DNA of 60,008 bases, taken from contig NZ_JAAHGO010000054.1 of the NCBI RefSeq assembly GCF_010672455.1, positions 1-60,008 on the forward strand, given 5' to 3'. Positions within the stretch are counted from its first letter, which is position 1. Each line of letters begins with the position of its first letter. Origin of the DNA: Okeania sp. SIO2C9. GTDB taxonomy: Bacteria; Cyanobacteriota; Cyanobacteriia; Cyanobacteriales; Microcoleaceae. Below, one piece after another: positions 25,782 to 33,962 of the stretch. Position numbers and translations under genes: made by a program. Below the pieces are notes generated by a model that was not told where the DNA came from, searched no databases, and worked only from the letters and a program-made list of their open reading frames with translations.

Positions 25782-28700
25782 ATGCCAAAAACTCCCACAA
25801 ATTTTTCCCAACTTACACAACAACAACAAACTAATTTTAAGCAGGCAAAACATTTTTTTAGCTTAGGAAAAGTTTTCGCAAAAAAAAGTGAATGGAAAAA
25901 AGCGATCGCTGCTTATCGCAAGGTAATTGAATTAGATCCTGACTGGAAAGAAGCAAGACAGTCTTTGAAATATGCAGAAAATCAACTTCAGGAAAAAACA
26001 ATTAATACTCAACAGCAAATAGAACCTAGTAAAAATTTGAAAATCGCCGATCGTCCGTTAGATAAAATAGCTACACAAGAGGAGCAGATATCAGCGATCG
26101 CTACTGCTAATAATCCAGTTATAATCAACTCTAATTTGGCAGATAATTATCACCTTAATGGCGATAATTTAGTAGAAAAAGGAGAGAAAAAAGAGGCAAT
26201 TAAGTCTTATATTAAAGCAATTGAAATTAATCCTGAATTGTGGGAAGTACATCATAAATTAGGTAATTTATTGCAGGAAAAAGAGGAGTTAGAAGAAGCA
26301 GTTGCTGCTTATAATAAATCGATAGAATTAAAGCCTGATTTTTGTTGGTCTTATAATAATTTAGGAGATGTTTTAGTTAGGTTAGAGAAATGGGATGAAG
26401 CGATTGTTTCTTATCAAAAAGCAATTGAGTTAGAACCAAATTTTGCTTGGTCACATTATAACTTAGCAGAGCTTTATTTCTTTTTAGAAAAATGGGATGA
26501 AGCAGTGAATGCTTATCGTCAATTTATGGAAATTCAGCCTGATTTTTCTCCTAAAGTAGAGGAAAAATTAAATCAGGCATTGCATCAACAAGTTAAAGGG
26601 AAATTAGAGAAAGCATTAAGTCATTATCGGCAAGCAATTGAGAATGACCCGACAGATGTGGAAAGTTATCAAAAAGCTTTAGAGATTAAGCCAGATGATG
26701 CTCATTTATACTTAGAATTGGGTAATGCTTGGTATCAGAAAAGCGAGTATCAGAAAGCTATAAATGCTTATCAAAAGGTACTTCAGATTCAACCTGATTT
26801 AGTAGAAGTTGAGGAGAATGCAATTATTCTTGAAGCTTGTTGGCAAGCAGTAAAAATCCAGGCAGATGTGTTGGAAGTAGAGGAAGAAAAATTAGGTAAC
26901 AATGAAACAACAGAAAACTGGCAATATGATCCAATTTTACCTACAGCAAAACTTGAAACAGGGAATCAAGAAGAGATAATGGCTATTGATGAACAAACCA
27001 TTAGTTTCAACCTTGAAGAATGTATAGGTAATCGTATTAAAGGTTGGATATTTAGAGAGCAAGATTTAACCGATTCAGTCACAATAGGTGTTTTCATTAA
27101 TAATCAAAAAAATAGTGAAGTTATTTGTAATATTTTTAATGAAAAAAAGAAAAAAAATGGTTTAGAAAAAAGCAAGTATGGTTTTGATTTTACTATACCT
27201 GATGCTTACTTAGATGGAAAAGAGTATACATTAGAAATAAAAACTTTAGATAATCAACAAATAATTTTTCACAAAACTTTTAGCTTGCAAATCAAAGGCA
27301 ACATTGATGTGGCAGATCATACACGAATAGAGGGGTGGATAATTGATACAAATTCACCTCAGAATAGTTTAGAACTAGACGTTTATATCAATGGCTTAAA
27401 ATATCAGTCAATTGTAGCAAATTTTCAAAGAGAGGATGTAGGAGCAATTTTTGGTTTTTCTAAATTGGGATTTTTTGTTAATTTATTAGAGGAAAGACTG
27501 CGAGGTAGCGAAATAGTATTAACCTTGAAAGATTCCTATTTGCCAATCCTTAATACTCCTATTATGGCAGTTTCACAAGAAGCAAAAACTCACACCATTT
27601 CATTATTAAACCAAAAAGTATCAGGATTTGATTTCTTAACAGATGGTGAAAAACAATGGCTCACAAAAGTGGTATTTCCAAATTTAAAGAATTTCGCAAG
27701 ACATCAACAAGAAAATGAACAGCAATTATTTAATGCTAAAACATATCACCAACTATCATTGTGGCGATCGGTTAAACAAGAAGCTCCACTAAATGTTATT
27801 GTTCCAGTATATAGAAATTTAAAAGTAACACAACAATGTTTAGAAAGAGTAATTCAATCTAAGCGAAACCGTCCATATCATATCACAGTAATTAATGACT
27901 GTAGTCCTGAACCAGAAATTCACACTTATTTAGATGAATTAGCTAATTCAGGTCAAATAAAATTGATTAAACACGCTGAAAATGAAGGTTTTGTCAGGTC
28001 TGTTAATAATGGCATGATGTCCGATACAAACTCAGATGTTGTCTTGCTCAACTCAGATGCTTATGTCACAGATTATTGGCTAGACTATTTACGAGAAGCT
28101 GTCTATAAAGAAGATAGAATTGCCACAGGTACACCTTTTAGCAATAATGCAACAATCTTTAGCTATCCTATTAATTGTCAAGAAACTGAAGATATACCTA
28201 AAGATTTGACTTTAGAAGAATTAGCTCAAATATGTCGGCAAGTTAATCAAGATGTGACGATTGAAGTTCCTTCAGGTCATGGTTTTTGTTTGTACATTCG
28301 CCGTGATGCTTTGAGAGAAGTAGGTTATTTTGATGCTGAAACATGGGGTAAAGGATATGGAGAAGAAGTTGACTGGTGTCAGCGAGCTTTAGATTTAGGT
28401 TGGCGACATATTGCAGCAACAGGAGTATTTATTCAGCACGTTGGTAGTCAATCTTTTACTGGTGATAAAACTGATTTACTTAATCGTAGTCTTAAATTAA
28501 TTAGTGAAAAATATCCTGAATATGATTTAGTTATTCAGCAGTTTATTAAATCAGATCCTTTTGCTATTGCACGGAGAAATATTGATTTAGCACGTTTAAA
28601 ACGTTGTGGCGATCGCTTTATTTTAATGATTAATCATAACTTGGGAGGTGGAACTGAAATACATTTGCAAGATTTAGTTTCTATTTTAGAATCAGAAAAT

Positions 28701-29768
28701 ATAATTGGTCTAATTTTAAAACAAGATTCAGAATCAAAAGATTGGGTTGAATTAACTTATCCAAAGTTGGATTTATTAGCACGATATAATGTGAATCATG
28801 ATGAGCAAGCTTTAATTCAAGATTTACACGATTTAGGAGTATTTCATGTTCATATTCACCATACAATAGGTTTTTCCAAAAGTTTTCTTGATAATTTATT
28901 GAAAGGGTTAGCTCTTAGTTATGATGTTACTCTTCATGATTATGCCTCAATTTGTCCCAGGGTGACTCTGAGTCAGAATAGAGGTAAATATTGTCAAGAA
29001 CCACCTGTTAAAGTATGTGAATTATGTATTGAGGAACATGGTGCCCATAACAGTCTACAAAAATTATACGAAGAAATAGACAGCATGGAAATCTGGCGTT
29101 CAAACTCAGAAAATTTATTAAAAAAAGCCAGAAAAATCTTTGTTCCTAGTCAAGATATGGCTACAAGAATAAGCAAATATTTTCCGGAACTAGAGTTTAC
29201 ATTAAGGTATCATCCTGAAGTAGAACAAACTGTTACTTTGCGGTCTCAAAATGATAATGAATCTACCGTTAGAATAGGTTTAATTGGTGGTATATCACAA
29301 ATAAAAGGTCTAAAGACTCTTTATCATTGTGCCAGTTATGCTTCTAAAATTAAGAAGGACATTGAATTTATTGTCATTGGTACAACAGCAAATAATAATT
29401 TGTTTAAAAAATTGTCAAATGTTACTATTTATGGAGCTTATAAACCAGAAGAACTAAATGAGTTAATTAGTAAAAGTCAGTTAGATTTTGCTGCTTTCTT
29501 TAGTACATGGCCGGAAACTTATTGCTATACTCTTAGTGAAGCATTAGAAAATGGTTTATATCCTTTTGCTTTTGATATTGGAGCAGTAGGTGAAAGAATC
29601 AGCCAATTAGGAGTAGGTTATTTAATCGAGCCAAATATCAATGTTGCTTCTTTGGTTGAGGCATTATATAGTTTTGCTAGTCAATGCCGTCAGCAAGAGG
29701 ATACTGTTAATATAGGAAATGATTATAGTGATTTATTTACGAATAAATATTATAACTTACAACTATAA
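25782..29768 (+). CDS. TPR protein fused to GT2 and GT4-like glycosyltransferase domains
   Basis: 1,328 residues. TPR units occupy about 10-60 and 125-360. Residues of about 405-600 hold two related beta-rich repeats (each with a GWI(F/I) strand and a VYIN/VFINN strand) of unknown fold. A GT2 domain follows at about 665-890: NVIVPVYRNLKVTQQCL, LLNSDAYVTD (metal-binding region), ETWGKGYGEEVDWCQRA. The C-terminal part (about 940-1328) is GT4-like, with NHNLGGGTEIHLQDL, VTLHDYASICPR, LIGGISQIKG and YTLSEALENGLYPFAFDIGA. It is the first gene of a likely operon: the Stf0 sulfotransferase starts 105 bp later and another sulfotransferase after that. This suggests a glycan that is both polymerised and sulfated. 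The acceptor is unknown. Confidence 0.87.
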   Translation: MPKTPTNFSQLTQQQQTNFKQAKHFFSLGKVFAKKSEWKKAIAAYRKVIELDPDWKEARQSLKYAENQLQEKTINTQQQIEPSKNLKIADRPLDKIATQEEQISAIATANNPVIINSNLADNYHLNGDNLVEKGEKKEAIKSYIKAIEINPELWEVHHKLGNLLQEKEELEEAVAAYNKSIELKPDFCWSYNNLGDVLVRLEKWDEAIVSYQKAIELEPNFAWSHYNLAELYFFLEKWDEAVNAYRQFMEIQPDFSPKVEEKLNQALHQQVKGKLEKALSHYRQAIENDPTDVESYQKALEIKPDDAHLYLELGNAWYQKSEYQKAINAYQKVLQIQPDLVEVEENAIILEACWQAVKIQADVLEVEEEKLGNNETTENWQYDPILPTAKLETGNQEEIMAIDEQTISFNLEECIGNRIKGWIFREQDLTDSVTIGVFINNQKNSEVICNIFNEKKKKNGLEKSKYGFDFTIPDAYLDGKEYTLEIKTLDNQQIIFHKTFSLQIKGNIDVADHTRIEGWIIDTNSPQNSLELDVYINGLKYQSIVANFQREDVGAIFGFSKLGFFVNLLEERLRGSEIVLTLKDSYLPILNTPIMAVSQEAKTHTISLLNQKVSGFDFLTDGEKQWLTKVVFPNLKNFARHQQENEQQLFNAKTYHQLSLWRSVKQEAPLNVIVPVYRNLKVTQQCLERVIQSKRNRPYHITVINDCSPEPEIHTYLDELANSGQIKLIKHAENEGFVRSVNNGMMSDTNSDVVLLNSDAYVTDYWLDYLREAVYKEDRIATGTPFSNNATIFSYPINCQETEDIPKDLTLEELAQICRQVNQDVTIEVPSGHGFCLYIRRDALREVGYFDAETWGKGYGEEVDWCQRALDLGWRHIAATGVFIQHVGSQSFTGDKTDLLNRSLKLISEKYPEYDLVIQQFIKSDPFAIARRNIDLARLKRCGDRFILMINHNLGGGTEIHLQDLVSILESENIIGLILKQDSESKDWVELTYPKLDLLARYNVNHDEQALIQDLHDLGVFHVHIHHTIGFSKSFLDNLLKGLALSYDVTLHDYASICPRVTLSQNRGKYCQEPPVKVCELCIEEHGAHNSLQKLYEEIDSMEIWRSNSENLLKKARKIFVPSQDMATRISKYFPELEFTLRYHPEVEQTVTLRSQNDNESTVRIGLIGGISQIKGLKTLYHCASYASKIKKDIEFIVIGTTANNNLFKKLSNVTIYGAYKPEELNELISKSQLDFAAFFSTWPETYCYTLSEALENGLYPFAFDIGAVGERISQLGVGYLIEPNINVASLVEALYSFASQCRQQEDTVNIGNDYSDLFTNKYYNLQL

Positions 29769-29873
29769 AAACTTACATTATCAAATTAGTTATTTAGCTA
29801 AATATCAATAATTTTTGTACTTATTAGAATGTTAACTATCCATACTGAATCTAAATAAAATCAAGAAATAGCT

Positions 29874-30785
29874 ATGACTCAAACTATAACTAAGCAAACT
29901 CAAAATAAAATCTTACAAGTTTTAAGTGATTTTCAAGAACTAGCATCACTGGATAAGAGTCGAAATCTCATAAAAAGTTATCAACAATTGTCTCTTCCCA
30001 TTAATGAATATACTATATGTATCACTCCTAGAAGTGGTAGTTCTTGGTTAACAGAAATGTTATCAGAGACAAAAATTTTAGGAAACCCAGAAGAGTGGTT
30101 TAATCCAGGTAATTTACCTGGCATTATACAAAACCGTTATCCTTGCCTAGATGTAATAGAGTATTTTGACTGCATAAAAAGGACACAATGTACAGAAAAT
30201 AAAGTATTTGGAATGGAATTAAGCTTTTTTCAACACCAACTGGTTTGTGATGCTCTGGAAAAAACAAAAAAAGATTCATCCTTAAGTTTATTGAACCCAG
30301 AAAAAAATAAGTTTATTTATCTTTATAGACTCGATCTAGTTGCACAAGCAGTTTCGCTTTATAGAGCAGTAGAAACAGGTATGTTCCATTCAGCACAAAA
30401 AAATGCTTCTGAAAAAGCTCTAGTAGATTTTAAGTATTCGGATGATCGAATTTGGCATTGGTTAATTCATATTCTACAGCAAGAATTTGGATGGCAGCAA
30501 AACTTTAGCAAAAAAGGTATTTCGCCTTTGTGTTTAACTTATGAGGAAATGTGGTCTAATCCTAATTTAACTAAATTAAGAGTTATTAATCATATTTTAG
30601 GAAATTTAGATCAAATACATGAAATAGATGAATTATCTTCTTACAATCACACTAAAATTGCTAATTCCAAAAGTCATGAAATTATTACTAGGTTTTATGA
30701 AAATCATGCAAAAAAAATTGATTTTTGTTTAAAAAGAAGAGGAAAAATTGATAGTAACCAAATAAGAAAAAAATTAAAACTATAA
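29874..30785 (+). CDS. Stf0-type sulfotransferase
   Basis: 303 residues. ICITPRSGSSWLTEMLSET (about 44-62) is the 5'-phosphosulfate-binding loop of PAPS-dependent sulfotransferases in the form found in the Stf0 family. GNPEEWFNPGNL follows, as in trehalose 2-sulfotransferase relatives. YLYRLDLVAQAVSLYRAVET (about 152-171) corresponds to the 3'-phosphate-binding strand and helix. The enzyme would transfer sulfate from PAPS to a sugar hydroxyl. It is soluble, with no membrane segment. It sits between a TPR/GT2/GT4 gene and a second sulfotransferase on the same strand, with gaps of 105 and 65 bp. The acceptor is inferred to be the glycan made by its neighbours. Confidence 0.83.
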   Translation: MTQTITKQTQNKILQVLSDFQELASLDKSRNLIKSYQQLSLPINEYTICITPRSGSSWLTEMLSETKILGNPEEWFNPGNLPGIIQNRYPCLDVIEYFDCIKRTQCTENKVFGMELSFFQHQLVCDALEKTKKDSSLSLLNPEKNKFIYLYRLDLVAQAVSLYRAVETGMFHSAQKNASEKALVDFKYSDDRIWHWLIHILQQEFGWQQNFSKKGISPLCLTYEEMWSNPNLTKLRVINHILGNLDQIHEIDELSSYNHTKIANSKSHEIITRFYENHAKKIDFCLKRRGKIDSNQIRKKLKL

Positions 30786-30850
30786 AATAGTATTCATTCA
30801 AATCAATTTGAAATTAAAAAAAATTTTGATATCTACAAAGGAGTAAAAAA

Positions 30851-31852
30851 ATGGAAACTGTTTATCTTCATATAGGTCTTAATAAAGTAGGCTCAACATC
30901 ACTGCAAAATTTTTTATCTAAGAATAGAGATATTTTGCTATCTCATGGATACTTATATCCAATAACAGGGACTTTAGATAATAAGAGAACTCATCATAAT
31001 TTAGCTTGGAGTTTTCCCAATCACTTTCAGAAGTATAATCCTCAACTTGGAACTTGGGATGATTTATTTGAAGAAATAAATTCTTCTATAGCTGATAAAA
31101 TAATTATAAGTTCTGAATTTTTTAACACATTGAATGAATCTCAAATATCACAGCTTAAGCTGCAATTAAATAAATTTAAGATCGTTAAAATAATTGTATA
31201 CATAAGAAGGCAAGATATTAGGATAAAATCAATGTACAAACAAGGAATAAAGGCTAATGGTTTCTCCGAAAAAATAGAAAAAAGATTAGATATTTTCAAA
31301 TCCAAAAATGATTACTATAAGCTGTTAAAACCTTGGCGAAAAGCATTTGGATTAGAAAATATAATACTCAAAAATTTTGATCAGATAACTAAAAGTAAAA
31401 ATAATTTATATTATGATTTTTTAAAAACTCTAGAAATTGATAGAATCGAAGATTTTAAAATTACAAATATTCAGAACATGAGTCCTGGATATAAAGTAGT
31501 AGAAGTTATGAGATTTATGAATGAAATTATTATTGATAAATTAGGATACTCTAAAGAGTATTGCTTAAAAAAATATAAAACACCAATTATGAAAGCACAC
31601 TTTAATCAAAAATTTTTATTAGATGATAAAAAATATGACCTACTTTCTACATCTTTAATCCTAAGTTTATGGAAAGAATTTGAAGCTTCTAATAAAAAGG
31701 TGTCTCAAGAATATTTAGGTTTAGACAACGAGCCATTATTCTCGCCACCATCAACATCAGAAAGAGAAATATTTAATATTGATTATTTAACTTCGTATGA
31801 GTGGCAGCAAATGATGAATCTTACTTTAGAAAATGTTGAAAAAAACATCTAA
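30851..31852 (+). CDS. Sulfotransferase-like P-loop protein
   Basis: 333 residues, with AAAGGAG 8 bp before ATG 30851. HIGLNKVGSTSLQNFLSKN (about 7-25) has the PAPS-binding loop (GxxKxGSTSL) and IIVYIRRQDIRIKSMYKQG (about 114-132) the 3'-phosphate-binding segment. The rest is lysine- and asparagine-rich and poorly conserved by eye. The fold assignment is good, but the substrate is unknown. It is the third gene of the 25782-31852 unit. The low GC resembles that of its neighbours, so there is no sign of separate transfer. Confidence 0.75.
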   Translation: METVYLHIGLNKVGSTSLQNFLSKNRDILLSHGYLYPITGTLDNKRTHHNLAWSFPNHFQKYNPQLGTWDDLFEEINSSIADKIIISSEFFNTLNESQISQLKLQLNKFKIVKIIVYIRRQDIRIKSMYKQGIKANGFSEKIEKRLDIFKSKNDYYKLLKPWRKAFGLENIILKNFDQITKSKNNLYYDFLKTLEIDRIEDFKITNIQNMSPGYKVVEVMRFMNEIIIDKLGYSKEYCLKKYKTPIMKAHFNQKFLLDDKKYDLLSTSLILSLWKEFEASNKKVSQEYLGLDNEPLFSPPSTSEREIFNIDYLTSYEWQQMMNLTLENVEKNI

Positions 31853-31933
31853 TGAATGGGCTAAAAGTTAAATAAAATATAACTTGGGATAGAAAGCGAT
31901 TACCATTCAATTAATCTTGATTATTAGTGAGTA

Positions 31934-32600
31934 ATATAATGTCCGGATAAGAGCGTGATCAAAAAACTTTCTCCTTTTCCTCCTCTTCTTTCTTCCCTCC
32001 TGACTCCTTTACGGGCGAATGCCATTCGCCCCTACGACTCCTGACTCCTCCATCGTTTATTTATAGAATCCCTAACCGTATCTTTGCAAAGGTACAAGTT
32101 TTTGGCAAAGGAGTCAGGAGGACCGAGTCATATAGAATCCGGGTAATTAGTTATCGTATTACTGAGGAGTAAGGAGTAAGGAGTAAGGAGTAACGAGTAA
32201 CGAGTAACGAGTAATATCAAATCCAGTTGAATACTTAATTGTATTGTTGGGGGAGATGGGGAGATGGGGAGATGGGGAGATGGGGAGATTGAATAATGAA
32301 CATATACTATATAACCGGATTCTATATCAGGAGTTCCAGAAATAGGATAGGAGAAAAAGCGGATGCGACCCCGCGACGACCCTAGCGCAGCTCCTCTGAA
32401 GGAGGCAAGTCGCAAGCGGTCATACCCCGCGTTGCCGTCAGCTCCCTTGAGGAATGCTGACTCCTTTTCGGGAACGCGCACCAAGCAGGTAGAATAATGC
32501 TTCCATCTCCCCACACTCCCCACCCTTCCCACACTTCCCACACTCCCTTTTAAATAGATCCGCTTAGGGGTTCTATAAGTATTCAACCGGACATGATATA
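31934..32600. repeat. Composite of TATCATGTCCGG-type ends and other repeats
   Basis: It begins ATATAATGTCCGGATAAGAGC and ends CAACCGGACATGATATA. Inside are GGAGTAA tandem units (32163-32205), GGGGAGAT octamers (about 32250-32290) and a GC-rich block (32355-32500) that recurs at 50829-50945 (CTGACTCCTTTTCGGGAACG, CGCACCAAGCAGGT). TTTTAAATAGAT with GGGTTCTATA also recurs at 50990-51015. No gene is seen in 31853-32746. Confidence 0.7.
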
Positions 32601-32746
32601 AATCCTTCCAGTCCAAAAGGAAGAAATAGTAAATGCTAGAATCAGGGTTTTTAGCCGTTTTCCTCAAAACTTTCCTGACTATTGAATTGAATATAGTAAA
32701 TATCTAGTAATGTCACATTAAGTAAAGAAATTCTCAAGGCTTAGTT

Positions 32747-33616
32747 ATGTCCTCATCTTTCAAAGAAGCCGCTGCTGCCAAGAAAAATGTTGAAATTGGC
32801 AAACAGCTTAAAGATCAAGGTTCGCTCCAAGAAGCGATCGCCAAATACAAGATGGCCCTTAAACTGACTCCAGACAACATACAGGCTTTGACTCAGTTAT
32901 CTTCAGTTTATGAAGCTCAAAAAAACTGGGAAGAAGTGATCAAATGTTGCAGAAAAATAGTTGCTCTCCAACCTAATAATTCTAGAGCATATATCCGACA
33001 GGCCAGAGCTCTAAAGCAACAAAATAAAATCTATGGGGCAATAGCTGCATTTCAAGAAGCCATTGAAATGGACAAAAATGTACTTAGAGCCCAAGATTAC
33101 AAGGAATTAGGAGATCTGTTGGTTCAACTAAAAAGCTCTGAAAATCAACAAGCTCAGGCTAATGATGCGATCGCCGCTTATCAAAAAGCTATTGAACTGA
33201 AACCAGATTTTTCCCACAGGGTTTATATTAGTTTGGCTGACACTCTGCAAAAACAGGAACGCTTTGAGGAAGCTATTGCTTCATATCAAAAAGCGTTACA
33301 AGTAAAACCAGATTTGGGTGCAGGAGTCTATGCTAAGTTAGGGAACGCCCAACTCAAACAGGGGCAACTAGATCAAGCTATCACTACTTATCGAAAAGCA
33401 ATTGAGTTAGATCCGGATTCTGTAGCTGCCAACCAAAATATGGGCAATGCTTTACAACAAAAAAGCTTGTTCAATGATGCAATGAATTGTTATCAAAAGG
33501 CGATAGAACTCAATCCAAATGCTCCCGGTTTATATCGTTTAATAGGTGATACTTTAACAAAACAAGGTAAAACTCATGAAGCTTCTCAATATTACCAGAG
33601 AGCTGCTTCAATGTAG
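32747..33616 (+). CDS. Tetratricopeptide repeat protein
   Basis: 289 residues made of about seven TPR units from residue 12 to the end, e.g. DAIAAYQKAIELKPDFSH, AIASYQKALQVKPD, AITTYRKAIELDPDS and AMNCYQKAIELNPNA. No catalytic domain, signal peptide or membrane segment is present. The repeats are much closer to those of the flanking TPR/glycosyltransferase genes than to generic TPRs. It probably acts as a soluble adaptor for the same system. Start ATG 32747; two GCGATCGC sites lie in the coding region. Confidence 0.85.
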   Translation: MSSSFKEAAAAKKNVEIGKQLKDQGSLQEAIAKYKMALKLTPDNIQALTQLSSVYEAQKNWEEVIKCCRKIVALQPNNSRAYIRQARALKQQNKIYGAIAAFQEAIEMDKNVLRAQDYKELGDLLVQLKSSENQQAQANDAIAAYQKAIELKPDFSHRVYISLADTLQKQERFEEAIASYQKALQVKPDLGAGVYAKLGNAQLKQGQLDQAITTYRKAIELDPDSVAANQNMGNALQQKSLFNDAMNCYQKAIELNPNAPGLYRLIGDTLTKQGKTHEASQYYQRAASM

Positions 33617-33727
33617 AAGTTTGCTTTTATTGTCGCTGTAACGAACTATTACAGTTTCAATACATTTTGCTCTGACTCTCGTTTTTACTGCTTAGTTTTT
33701 AACAAAAACGGCGTTGGTGAAGCGCGT

Positions 33728-33855
33728 GTATGATATTAATCTTAATTATTGAGTCCTCAGGAGTCAGGAGTCAGGAGTCAGGAGGGAAGAAAGAAGAATA
33801 AAGAGGAATATAAGGAGAAAGTTTTTTGTTCGCGCTCTTATCCGGACATGATATC
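33728..33855. repeat. TATCATGTCCGG-family element (left end degraded)
   Basis: GATATTAATC ... AGGAGTC heptamers (33752-33783) ... GGGAAGAAAGAAGAATAAAG, GGAGAAAGTTTTTTGTTCGC, then ATCCGGACATGATATC. The interior matches 46200-46294. It lies in the gene-free 33617-33962. Confidence 0.75.
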
Positions 33856-33962
33856 ATACCTCTTTTCACCAACGCCACAAAAACTAGGACATGACAAACG
33901 GGAGTTTTTCTCTGTTTGTCATTTTTTTGCTTTTTATTAATCTCAAAACTTGAAGAACTCAA

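Noticed and set aside
32128-32667. 179-codon minus-strand ORF
   Set aside because: It is made of translated tandem repeats (SPHLPISPSP, LLLTPYSLL) from the composite repeat region.
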